Of a DNA stretch of 38,118 nt, positions 7,679 to 14,626 are shown piece by piece. The translations under genes were made by a program, and so were the position numbers. The notes under the pieces are model-generated. The model saw only the letters and a list, made by a program, of their open reading frames with translations, was not told where the DNA came from and did not search any database. Origin of the DNA: Candidatus Gastranaerophilales bacterium (lineage in GTDB: Bacteria > Cyanobacteriota > Vampirovibrionia > Gastranaerophilales > Gastranaerophilaceae); contig CANQCO010000006.1 of assembly GCA_947589705.1 (NCBI GenBank), forward strand, positions 1-38,118, given 5' to 3'. Position 1 is the stretch's first letter; each line of letters starts with the position of its first letter.

Positions 7679-7792
7679 TTTTACCTCTTTTATTTTAATA
7701 ATGATATTTAATACTGTTTTTACAAATAAAAAATGCCTAAAAGTCAATAATAAAGCGAAAATGAACCTTTAAGTTTTATAAATCCATAAAAT

Positions 7793-7851
7793 AAAAACCC
7801 TTGAATTTTACTTTATAGATGTATAAAATAAAAATACAAAATAGGGTTTTT
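7793..7851. repeat. inverted repeat aaaaaccc...gggttttt
   Basis: An 8-bp perfect inverted repeat (7793-7800 and 7844-7851) brackets A+T-rich DNA that also holds a direct repeat ataaaataaaaa. It lies between the divergent start of the broken minus-strand gene and the DUF6876-like gene, so it could be an operator or a weak bidirectional terminator. It has no assigned role. Confidence 0.35.
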
Positions 7852-7922
7852 GCTTAATATGATTGACTTACAGACATTTTAAGCCTAAAAAATCAAAAGA
7901 AAATAAAGAAAAAAGAGGAATA

Positions 7923-8366
7923 ATGAAAAGCAATTTTACAACAGACACAGTTAAACAAATTTATTTAAGAAATTACGGCAGTGAAGAATTTTACAAAAGA
8001 AGTTATTGTGAAAATTTGATATATACCGAGGGAATGAGAGATTTTCAAATGACATTAAACACGTTTTGGGTAATCGATTGGTATATATCACATATAAGAA
8101 AAATAATAGAAACAACTAAAGCCGCAGATGACGGCTTTTTTGTTGGAACAATAAAGATAAAAAACAATAATACTGCAACATTTGAAATATTTAGAGAGGG
8201 TTACATCATAAAAAACGGTAAGAAACAGTATAGTGAACATATAACAGTAATTAAAGAAACGGTTAAAAACATTGATTTACCGATATTTGATTATAAATTT
8301 TATTTGATTTTAACCAACGTAGAACCAATATTTCAATATACGTTAATGCTTTCAAGTGAATATTAA
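7923..8366 (+). CDS. DUF6876-like protein
   Basis: The preferred start is the ATG at 7923 (MKSNFTTDTVKQIYL), preceded by agagga; the ATG at 7863 has no ribosome binding site. The 147-residue product shows the pattern I associate with DUF6876: an early FYKRSYCENLIYTEGMRDF, then NTFWVIDWYISHI, a central strand-rich section, and a C-terminus ending in SSEY after a LPIFDYKFYLIL stretch. Such proteins are common in plasmids and integrative elements, where their job is unknown. It precedes the serine recombinase by 21 bp and is likely co-transcribed with it. Confidence 0.6.
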   Translation: MKSNFTTDTVKQIYLRNYGSEEFYKRSYCENLIYTEGMRDFQMTLNTFWVIDWYISHIRKIIETTKAADDGFFVGTIKIKNNNTATFEIFREGYIIKNGKKQYSEHITVIKETVKNIDLPIFDYKFYLILTNVEPIFQYTLMLSSEY

Positions 8367-8387
8367 ACAAAAAGAAAGGATTTTATC

Positions 8388-8981
8388 ATGACAACATATT
8401 GTTATTTAAGAGTAAGTACCGCAGAACAAAATACAGATAAAAATAAAAATGATGTTTTACAGTTCGCTAATAATAAAAAGCTCGGTAATGTTGAATTTAT
8501 CGAAGAAAATATTTCAGGTAAATCAAATTATAAAATGAGAAAATTAGGTTCATTACTTGAAACAATGAAAATAAATGATATTTTAATAGTTCCTGAATTA
8601 TCAAGAATAGCACGTTCTATAACACAAATATTTGAAGTAATTGAAATAACAAAACAAAAACAAATAACACTTTATTCAATTAAAGAAAATTTTTGCAGCA
8701 GCGATAAATCAATCACATCAACAGTTGCAACAACAATATTTGCGTTAGTTGCACAAATAGAAAGAGATTTAATCAGTTTGAGGACAAAGGAAGCACTTCA
8801 AGCTAAAAAACAACAGGGAATAAAATTAGGAAGACCGAAAGGTAAAGGTAAATCAAAACTTGATGAATACAAAGAAGAAATATTAAAACTTGTAGAATTA
8901 AAAGTGCCTAAAACAATCATAGCTAAAAGATATAACACAACAATACCGAATTTATATAATTATTTGAAAGGGTGCACTTAA
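8388..8981 (+). CDS. serine recombinase (resolvase/invertase family)
   Basis: A 197-residue small serine recombinase. The N-terminal catalytic domain has CYLRVSTAEQNTDKN with the nucleophile Ser at about residue 10, VPELSRIARS around 64-73, and the QIERDLISLRTKEAL helix that carries conserved Glu/Arg. It is followed by the linker GRPKGKGKSK and a C-terminal helix-turn-helix (VPKTIIAKRYNTTIPNLYNY). It would resolve or invert DNA at short sites; no paired recombination sites were located. The length is normal for the resolvase/invertase group. It occurs alongside a tyrosine integrase in the same element, so its role may be multimer resolution or a DNA switch rather than integration. Confidence 0.9.
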   Translation: MTTYCYLRVSTAEQNTDKNKNDVLQFANNKKLGNVEFIEENISGKSNYKMRKLGSLLETMKINDILIVPELSRIARSITQIFEVIEITKQKQITLYSIKENFCSSDKSITSTVATTIFALVAQIERDLISLRTKEALQAKKQQGIKLGRPKGKGKSKLDEYKEEILKLVELKVPKTIIAKRYNTTIPNLYNYLKGCT

Positions 8982-9031
8982 CAAGGGGAATTGCAATATG
9001 CTAATATAATAGACAAAAGGAGTCTTATTAT

Positions 9032-9955
9032 ATGACTGAAATGATAATATCAAAACAGTACAAATTATATTTGCTGTATTTTTTAATGTATGGCAAAGAA
9101 AGAACTGTGTCGACAATAATTTCCCAATTTAAGTTTGAATTAAATAAGGAATACGAAATTCTCCCTGTCAAATATATTAATATAGCTTTATTTGACTATA
9201 TTTTGAATAACTGGAATAATTTTAAAATAAAGATTTTCATAATATTTTTTAAATTAATACTGGTATCAGCAAGGTTTTTTTTAAATGTTTATGATATTGA
9301 TAAAAATAATCCCGAACAAATAGCAGTATTTATTTCAGATGTAATAGAACTTGCCTTAAAAACAAAAAGTATTTATATATTTTCAGACAGCTTTTCCGAA
9401 ATATGGGGCTATAAATTCAATGATTTTAGTTTTTTTGACGTAAAAAATTTAAACGAATTACAAAAAACAAAAACTAAGGTTAAAAAAGTGTCTGATAAAA
9501 ATATAAAGCTATTTGAGTGTTATGATATTTCCTTGGAACATTATAATAAAAGCGATAACGAATATAGTAAAAGCTTTTTAGAGATACATGAAAAATTACA
9601 TAGAATATTGTGCGACGATAGCACAAGAGATTTTTGTCCTTATTGCTATCCAAAAGGCAAGAGAACAACTCCTGCATCACATGCTTGTCAAGAATGTAGC
9701 AATATTATTGAAATTATAAAGAAAATATTTGACAACCAAGATACCGTTGAGCAGATACGACATATCTTTTCCAATTCAAAAGATTATAAACTTCCTATCG
9801 AAGAAATAAGAAAAAAACGTTGGAAAAATTTTCAAAGAAGTTTTAATAAAAAATGCAGTAATTTAGAACCATTAAGTAATGTAAACTTGAATTTTAAAGA
9901 ATTAAAGAAACAAGTAGAAAATCTCGTTAAAAGACAGTTACGTATCAAAAATTAA
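9032..9955 (+). CDS. hypothetical zinc-binding protein, 307 aa
   Basis: Not recognised. It has a ribosome binding site (aaaaggag) and a TATAAT at 9005-9010. The N-terminal ~100 residues are hydrophobic and aromatic, with a helix at about 68-85 that could contact the membrane (NFKIKIFIIFFKLILVSARF). A probable zinc-binding knuckle near residues 199-222 contains CPYCYP and HACQECS (four Cys plus one His). The C-terminal ~80 residues are basic (KKRWKNFQRSFNKK, VKRQLRIKN) and could bind nucleic acid. A long terminator-like hairpin follows it at 9999-10049. The zinc knuckle resembles those of replication or transposase-associated proteins, but no function can be assigned. Confidence 0.6.
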   Translation: MTEMIISKQYKLYLLYFLMYGKERTVSTIISQFKFELNKEYEILPVKYINIALFDYILNNWNNFKIKIFIIFFKLILVSARFFLNVYDIDKNNPEQIAVFISDVIELALKTKSIYIFSDSFSEIWGYKFNDFSFFDVKNLNELQKTKTKVKKVSDKNIKLFECYDISLEHYNKSDNEYSKSFLEIHEKLHRILCDDSTRDFCPYCYPKGKRTTPASHACQECSNIIEIIKKIFDNQDTVEQIRHIFSNSKDYKLPIEEIRKKRWKNFQRSFNKKCSNLEPLSNVNLNFKELKKQVENLVKRQLRIKN

Positions 9956-9998
9956 AAATATCATTAATCTAGTTTTTATTAAAATTCATATAAATTGC

Positions 9999-10049
9999 AA
10001 AAAACTCGGAAAAAAATATCAAATTTAAATAATTTTTTTCGAGTTTTTT
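9999..10049 (+). terminator. long intrinsic terminator after the 9032 gene
   Basis: The arm aaaaaactcggaaaaaaat (from 9999) pairs with atttttttcgagtttttt ending at 10049, with one bulged base. The T-rich second arm would serve as the release tract. It separates the zinc-protein gene from the replication block. Confidence 0.55.
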
Positions 10050-10136
10050 AATTTATAAAATCCCCAAAACAGTTATCCCATTTGCGTTTTAACCTATACA
10101 CTTTATAATAAAGATATAAATGTAAGAGGATAAAAA

Positions 10137-10276
10137 ATGAGCATTCAAGAAAAATACAAACCAATAATTCAAAAAAATATCTCGCATATTCCGATGAAAA
10201 CACAGACTTGATTGTTGATATTCTCTACAAAACTACATTTATCGCAATTACAAACAGTTATCTGAAAAGAGGCTAA
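10137..10276 (+). pseudogene. small gene broken by a frameshift in an A run
   Basis: The ATG at 10137, preceded by taagagga, encodes MSIQEKYKPIIQKN before the frame closes. Adding one A to the run of seven near 10170-10177 joins it to a second frame reading YLAYSDENTDLIVDILYKTT and ending at TAA 10274-10276. The restored product is about 46 residues. No family was recognised. Its place just upstream of the replication genes suggests a small accessory protein of the element. Confidence 0.5.
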
Positions 10277-10362
10277 AAATGAAAAAATTAAAATTGTTTC
10301 AAAAAAGGCTGTAATACAGTAATAACTATTATTTTAGACCTTTTTGAATTACAATTAACATG

Positions 10363-10404
10363 TGTTACACACGTAGTAAAGAAAGGAGAAAGATATGTGT
10401 AACA
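10363..10404 (+). promoter_or_regulatory. hairpin enclosing the ribosome binding site of the DUF3987 gene
   Basis: tgttacac (10363-10370) is the exact reverse complement of gtgtaaca (10397-10404). The loop contains the ribosome binding site (aaaggag) and most of the start codon at 10395, so the structure could influence translation initiation. Sequence-based suggestion only. Confidence 0.3.
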
Positions 10405-10883
10405 AAAAAAATGAAAACACCCAACAAGAAATGCAGGGTGCAAAAAAATTAAAAAATTCACCTAGTATTTTAACAAAAACAGTAAAAAAGCTCAAGTCAG
10501 TATTTCCAAATATTGATGAAAATATTATTTGGGCATTCTTGATTGTAATCGTGGTACAAATGTTTTCCAGCAAACAGGTTAGATTTGACGAATCAGGAAA
10601 AATTAACTTGCTAAATTGGTATGCATTGATTTTTGTGCAATCAGGAGGAGGGAAAGATAGGCTTGTTCAGTATATGAAAAAATTTATATTTAAAAAATTT
10701 ACAGAATGGCACAAAGTCCAAGTTGATGAAATTTATGAAATTCAAATGAAGCAATATGAAAAAGCTTTAGAAGAAAACAAGAAAACAAAAAACGCTTCAG
10801 ATGTAATTTCAAAAGAAAATATAAAACAACATTTAAAGCTAGTAAAAGGAGAGTTAAAAAATGGAAAAAGCAATCCGTTTTAA
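10395..10883 (+). CDS. DUF3987-type ATPase, N-terminal fragment
   Basis: 162 residues with an N-terminal charged region. A segment IIWAFLIVIVVQMFSSK (about 54-70) precedes a P-loop-like motif, FVQSGGGKDRL (about 85-95), with Asp where Ser/Thr is usual. A helical linker runs to the stop at 10881-10883. The next gene, starting at 10861 in another frame, carries the rest of the domain. Removing one T from the tttt at about 10878-10881 would fuse the two into one protein of about 505 residues of the DUF3987 primase/helicase-associated class. Either this is a frameshifted gene or the two halves are made separately by coupled translation. Confidence 0.65.
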   Translation: MCNKKNENTQQEMQGAKKLKNSPSILTKTVKKLKSVFPNIDENIIWAFLIVIVVQMFSSKQVRFDESGKINLLNWYALIFVQSGGGKDRLVQYMKKFIFKKFTEWHKVQVDEIYEIQMKQYEKALEENKKTKNASDVISKENIKQHLKLVKGELKNGKSNPF

Positions 10884-11931
10884 AATTGAACCACCAAGAA
10901 AAATACACCTAGAAACAGGCGATTCAACGCCTGAGGGTTTATTTGCTGATGCTTATTCTGTTCACATAGCTAAATTCGGCTCTGTAAACTATATAATAAC
11001 TGAATATTTACTGTGGTTATTAAATGCAAATAATCCAAGAGCAATGTCAACTGAATTATTATTCAATGGGTATGATGGTAAATTTTTTGCAAAAAGCATT
11101 AAAGGCGAAGAAAGAAAAGATGACATTGAAGATGTACCAGTGAATTTTTGCGGTCATTCAGACCCATCTCTTTTTAAAAATTTATTTGTAAAAAATAAAT
11201 TTGATGAATTTATAAACACTGGTCTTTGTCGGAGAACAATGATTAATTTTCAACCCGAGAAAAATTTAATACACAAACCATTGTCCGACAAAAAGCAAAG
11301 GGAAATTAATGAAGAATTACAAAAGTGCGGTAATGAATTATTTGAAATTTTTCAAAAAGTTCCTCATCAAGCTTGTTATATTACACTATCAGAAGCAATT
11401 GACGTATTAAATGACTATCAAGGTGAATTAATTCAAAAATACAACGCAGAAGAAGATGATGTGTTAAGAAAAGAACTGCTATCAAGACATTTTAAAGCTG
11501 CAAAATTATCAAATTTGTTTGCTTGCATTAATCATCCCGAAGAACTTGTAATTAATCCCGAAGATGTTCAACAAGCAATTGAAATGGTTGAATATTTAAG
11601 CGGCGATTTGAAGTTGCTTTTAAACTACAATCCAAAGAAAAAAGATTTGTATGATAAGCTTTACGACATTTTTAAGGAAAATATTGATAAGAAATTGACT
11701 AAAACTGAAATCACTAATTATCGTTACAAAGATATACAAATTCCAAGAGAGAAATTGCGTAATTGTTTTGATGAATTAATTTCATGTGTCAAAGAACTTG
11801 CTGCTAACGATGGATACATCTTATTTGAAGACAATAAAAGCCTTAAAAATGGTGTTTATTACACCTTGAAAAAGTACGTTGAACCCAAATTGAGTGACGG
11901 CGTTCAAGGATTAGAGGAGTTGTTGTCGTAA
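10861..11931 (+). CDS. DUF3987-type protein, C-terminal part
   Basis: 356 residues starting at an ATG with a good ribosome binding site (aaaggag, about 10 bases upstream) that overlaps the end of the previous ORF by 23 bases. The opening residues (KIEPPRKIHLETGDSTPEGL) match the point in DUF3987 proteins that follows the P-loop region. The block SVNYIITEYLLWLL would contain the acidic Walker B-like residue, and LCRRTMINFQ an arginine motif. A helical C-terminal half with a winged-helix-like end (TKTEITNYRYKDIQI) follows. DUF3987 proteins accompany primases in phages and mobile elements and probably act in replication. A terminator-like hairpin overlaps its 3' end. Confidence 0.7.
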   Translation: MEKAIRFKIEPPRKIHLETGDSTPEGLFADAYSVHIAKFGSVNYIITEYLLWLLNANNPRAMSTELLFNGYDGKFFAKSIKGEERKDDIEDVPVNFCGHSDPSLFKNLFVKNKFDEFINTGLCRRTMINFQPEKNLIHKPLSDKKQREINEELQKCGNELFEIFQKVPHQACYITLSEAIDVLNDYQGELIQKYNAEEDDVLRKELLSRHFKAAKLSNLFACINHPEELVINPEDVQQAIEMVEYLSGDLKLLLNYNPKKKDLYDKLYDIFKENIDKKLTKTEITNYRYKDIQIPREKLRNCFDELISCVKELAANDGYILFEDNKSLKNGVYYTLKKYVEPKLSDGVQGLEELLS

Positions 11932-11956
11932 TGACAACTCCTCAACCTAATTTTTT
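11914..11956 (+). terminator. hairpin with T run at end of the DUF3987 gene
   Basis: gaggagttgt (11914-11923) pairs perfectly with acaactcctc (11934-11943), followed after seven bases by a run of six T (11951-11956). It overlaps the stop codon of the DUF3987 gene. The distance to the T run makes it imperfect, so read-through to the primase gene is likely. Confidence 0.5.
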
Positions 11957-12054
11957 ATCAAAAAATACAAACATTTCATTCAATATGAATGCTTAAAAAC
12001 CAATAATAACAATAACCTTGCAAAAATTACAAAAAATCATAAGGAGAAAATTAA

Positions 12055-12993
12055 ATGTACAAAAATGAAATTAAACTTAGCCTTGATTTAATACAACGTC
12101 ATCTCGGACCGTATGAAAGAAAAGTTGGTAGTGAATACGAGTGGCAATGCCCGATTTGTACTCAAAATGGTGGTGATACTCATAAAGATAACTTGAGATA
12201 CAACGAGAAAAAGAACGTACTTTATTGCTTTTCAGATGAAAACCACTCAAGAGAAATTTTAAGTGAAATTTATAAAAGCGAATGGCAAGAGTTGAAACAA
12301 AATGCCAATACCAATAAAACATATATAAAAGACGGATTAAAAGCAAAAGCACAATCAGATAAAGAATTTTTCAAAACATACCAAGAATTTTGTTCATTTA
12401 GCTTAGAGCAAGAACAAGGTGAATATGCAAATATTTTAATGCAAAAACGTGGTTTAACTGCTCAAACAGCTTTAGATGTTGGTCTTGGAATTGATATTCA
12501 AAAAAATATTTGGGTTATACCGACATTCAAATATACAACTTCGACAAATCCTGATGATTACGAAATCACCAGTTTCGAATATAGACCGCTTAATTTCAGC
12601 AAAGAGGGCTTATATCGAGAAAAAGGCACTAAATTGGGATTAGCCATGATAAATGCATACGGCGATAAAACCGAAATTATTGTTATTGTTGAAGGCTATT
12701 TCGACGGATATACACTTTTACAATTTCTAACAGAAAAAGGTCAAGCAGATTTTTATCACATTGTTAGCTGTTCACATGGCGTAAAAAGTTTGTTAAAAGA
12801 AGTTTCTGAAATTGATTTTAAAAAATACAAAAAACACTACTTATTCATTGATAATGATGATGATGGCAGAAAATGTGCAAGCGAAATTATGAAAAAATAT
12901 CCATTTATGGAAAATTTTGTATTGCCTTGCGGTTGCAAGGATTTTAATGAACACTATTTGAAATGTATTAAAGGAGGTCAAAATGACAGATAA
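12055..12993 (+). CDS. zinc-finger/TOPRIM primase-like protein
   Basis: 312 residues arranged like a DnaG-type mobile-element primase. The N-terminal zinc finger contains WQCPICTQNGGDTHKDN (Cys32, Cys35) and VLYCFSDENHS (Cys near 58, His near 63). The TOPRIM domain follows, with IVIVEGYFDGYTLL near 217-230 (catalytic Glu) and YLFIDNDDDGRK near 262-273 (DxD metal site). It would make primers for element replication, probably with the DUF3987 ATPase just upstream. A good ribosome binding site (aaggag) precedes the ATG. There is no helicase domain, which fits a two-part primase/ATPase. Its end overlaps the start of the excisionase-like gene by 11 bases. Confidence 0.85.
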   Translation: MYKNEIKLSLDLIQRHLGPYERKVGSEYEWQCPICTQNGGDTHKDNLRYNEKKNVLYCFSDENHSREILSEIYKSEWQELKQNANTNKTYIKDGLKAKAQSDKEFFKTYQEFCSFSLEQEQGEYANILMQKRGLTAQTALDVGLGIDIQKNIWVIPTFKYTTSTNPDDYEITSFEYRPLNFSKEGLYREKGTKLGLAMINAYGDKTEIIVIVEGYFDGYTLLQFLTEKGQADFYHIVSCSHGVKSLLKEVSEIDFKKYKKHYLFIDNDDDGRKCASEIMKKYPFMENFVLPCGCKDFNEHYLKCIKGGQNDR

Positions 12994-13216
12994 TATCGCA
13001 AATAAAACACTTATCACACTAAAACACAATATGTTTAACTTAATTAAACTTGAAGATTTAGCAAAAGAGCTAAAAACAAACATTAATACAATAAAAACTT
13101 GGAGACGTAGGGGCGATATTCCGCCCTATGTATTCCACAAAATCGGTGGAACAGTATATGTAAAAGAAAATGTTTTCAGAGATTGGATATCGGGAGAAAA
13201 TCATGGCAGTATATAA
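12983..13216 (+). CDS. AlpA/excisionase-like helix-turn-helix protein
   Basis: A 77-residue protein with a MerR-type winged helix: IKLEDLAKELKTNINTIKTW (about 20-40), the wing RRRGDIPPYVFHKIGGTVYV, and KENVFRDWI. This is the HTH_17/AlpA layout typical of excisionases and integrase regulators. A ribosome binding site (aaaggagg) lies within the end of the primase gene, and its own end overlaps the integrase start by 14 bases. It is probably translated in a coupled primase-excisionase-integrase unit. It likely directs excision or represses integrase. Confidence 0.8.
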   Translation: MTDNIANKTLITLKHNMFNLIKLEDLAKELKTNINTIKTWRRRGDIPPYVFHKIGGTVYVKENVFRDWISGENHGSI

Positions 13217-14270
13217 GAAAAAGAATAAATGGTATTACCAATTTATGGTAAACGGAGAAAGGAGACACGGGGTTATTCCCGGTGTCTCCGAGAAAAAAGA
13301 AGCTGAAAAAATAGAAAATGCAATAAAAATTAGAGTAGTACAACAGCAAAATGGTCTTATACCAAAGGAAGAAAAGAATGTTACATTATCACAATTAAAA
13401 AATTTATATGAAAATTATTCTAAAACAAATAAAAAAAGCTATAAGCATGATGTATATTCTTTAAATATAATTGTAAATTATTTTGGGACATCTGCTATTG
13501 TTCAGAAAATCACACCAAAGAAAATTGAAGATTTTAAGCAATACCTTAAATCAGAAAGAAATTTAAAAAATTCATCAATCAACAGATATCTTGAAATATT
13601 AAGTAAAATGTTTAATCTTGGTATTGATAATGAAATTATAAGAAATAACCCATTACAAAAAACAGCAAAATTAAGAGAAGATAATCACAAAATTCGTTTT
13701 CTTTCAACGGAAGAAGAAATCCGATTATTTAAAGCAATAGAGTATGAACATGAGGTTTTAGACAGATATACAAGACTTAAAAAAATAGTTAAACCTTATT
13801 TATTTTTAAAACCTATTATTATAACTGCTCTGCAAACAGGTATGCGTAGAGGTGAAATTCTTAATTTAAAATGGAGTAATATTGATTTTACGTACGGATT
13901 TATTGAACTATTAGATACAAAATCTGGTAAGGCTCGTAAAGTACCAATATCAGACACATTAAGAGATGTATTAAACAGTATAGAACACCAATCAGAATAT
14001 GTATTTGTAAATCCAAAAACAAATAAACCATATATAGACCTGAAAAAATCGTTTCATCAAGTTATGAAATTAGCAAATATTAAAAATTTCAGATTTCATG
14101 ATTTAAGACATACCGTAGCAACAAGATTAGTTGAAAATAATATTGATTTAGCCGTTATTCAAGAAATTTTAGGTCATGCTCATATCGAAACTACTATGAG
14201 GTATGCTCACCCTGTACCAAAAAGAAAACTTGAAGCAATAGATGTATTAAATTCTTATTTTAAAAAATAG
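13203..14270 (+). CDS. tyrosine integrase of the element
   Basis: I place the start at the ATG at 13203 (MAVYKKKNKWYYQ), with gggaga upstream, giving 355 residues. An ATG at 13170 lies inside the previous gene and has no site. The N-terminus (KNKWYYQFMVNGERRHG) is a three-stranded arm-DNA-binding domain. A core-binding SAM-like domain covers about 60-160. The catalytic domain carries TGMRRGE (Arg), a Lys in the KSGKARK turn, FHDLRHT (HxxR), LGHAHIETT (His) and MRYAHP (nucleophile Tyr). All catalytic residues are present. It reads toward the tRNA-Met, ending 63 bp from it, the usual layout for a tRNA-targeting integrase. Confidence 0.95.
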   Translation: MAVYKKKNKWYYQFMVNGERRHGVIPGVSEKKEAEKIENAIKIRVVQQQNGLIPKEEKNVTLSQLKNLYENYSKTNKKSYKHDVYSLNIIVNYFGTSAIVQKITPKKIEDFKQYLKSERNLKNSSINRYLEILSKMFNLGIDNEIIRNNPLQKTAKLREDNHKIRFLSTEEEIRLFKAIEYEHEVLDRYTRLKKIVKPYLFLKPIIITALQTGMRRGEILNLKWSNIDFTYGFIELLDTKSGKARKVPISDTLRDVLNSIEHQSEYVFVNPKTNKPYIDLKKSFHQVMKLANIKNFRFHDLRHTVATRLVENNIDLAVIQEILGHAHIETTMRYAHPVPKRKLEAIDVLNSYFKK

Positions 14271-14303
14271 TTTCATCAAAATAGAAAAAGTTTTAAAAAT
14301 ACA

Positions 14304-14322
14304 ATTACCCACAAATTACCCA
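14304..14322 (+). repeat. paired ATTACCCA repeats, right end (possible integrase arm sites)
   Basis: ATTACCCA at 14304-14311 and 14315-14322, an 11-base period, 42-60 bp inside the right core. Matches the pair at 2170-2188 in sequence and orientation. Confidence 0.5.
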
Positions 14323-14332
14323 CAAAAAAATA

Positions 14333-14406
14333 TAGCTGAGGATGGATTCGAACCGTCGACCTTACGGGTATGAGCCGTACGCTCTCACCAACTGAGCTAC
14401 TCAGCC
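14333..14406 (-). tRNA. tRNA-Met(CAT), elongator type
   Basis: Read on the minus strand it folds as follows: acceptor GGCTGAG/CTCAGCT (first pair G-U), D arm GCTC...GAGC, anticodon stem TACGG/CCGTA around CTCATAC (anticodon CAT), variable AGGTC, T arm GACGG TTCGAAT CCATC, discriminator A. The T stem has one C-A mismatch. The 3' half probably comes from the integrated element and the 5' half from the chromosome, with the junction in the anticodon loop. An Ile2 (lysidine) identity is possible for CAT anticodons but the overall pattern fits elongator Met. CCA is not encoded. Confidence 0.8.
14364..14374. repeat. attachment-site core, right copy
   Basis: Identical to 2065-2075 (acgggtatgag), in the anticodon loop of the complete tRNA-Met; marks the right boundary of the element. 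Confidence 0.75.
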
Positions 14407-14439
14407 ATATTTATATTTTCTATTTTGTTGTCAATTTTC

Positions 14440-14493
14440 AGCCGGACCCTGTGGGTATGAGCCGTACGCTCTGACCAACTGAGCTACCCAGCC
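14440..14493 (-). pseudogene. truncated second tRNA-Met(CAT) gene
   Basis: On the minus strand the 5' half is tRNA-like: GGCTGGG acceptor, TA, D arm GCTC...GAGC, TACGG stem and CTCATAC loop. After the loop it reads CCACAGGGTCCGGCTG and stops resembling a tRNA: the anticodon stem has two mismatches and the T arm is missing. It lies 33 bp from the complete tRNA-Met. Its acceptor strand is the proper partner of the orphan 3' half at 2034-2075. It may be the broken original host tRNA or the scar of an earlier insertion. Confidence 0.65.
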
Positions 14494-14626
14494 TTAAGTT
14501 AAAACTATCATTACATGCTCAAAAAAAAATTACAATACTTTCTTTTGGTTTAATAATGAAAATAGTCTTGTAAGAAGTGCAGCAGACTAATGCCTTTTTT
14601 GTCAATTTGACAGATAAATTTGAATT

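Larger units (their letters stand above)
2065..14374. mobile_element. 12.3-kb integrative element in tRNA-Met(CAT)
   Basis: The element lies between two copies of the core acgggtatgag (2065-2075 and 14364-14374), each in the anticodon loop/stem of a tRNA-Met sequence. A tyrosine integrase gene reading toward the right junction ends 63 bp from the tRNA. Paired ATTACCCA repeats occur just inside both ends. Contents include integrase, AlpA-like protein, TOPRIM primase, a split DUF3987 ATPase, a serine recombinase and cargo (Abi protein, XRE regulator, zinc-ribbon operon). There are no capsid, terminase, relaxase or conjugation genes visible. It therefore resembles a small integrative element or phage satellite rather than a complete prophage or ICE. 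The genes inside are visibly more A+T-rich than those to the right. Confidence 0.8.

Noticed and set aside
2065-14374. A complete prophage or conjugative element
   Set aside because: No capsid, portal, terminase, tail, relaxase or type IV secretion genes are present.
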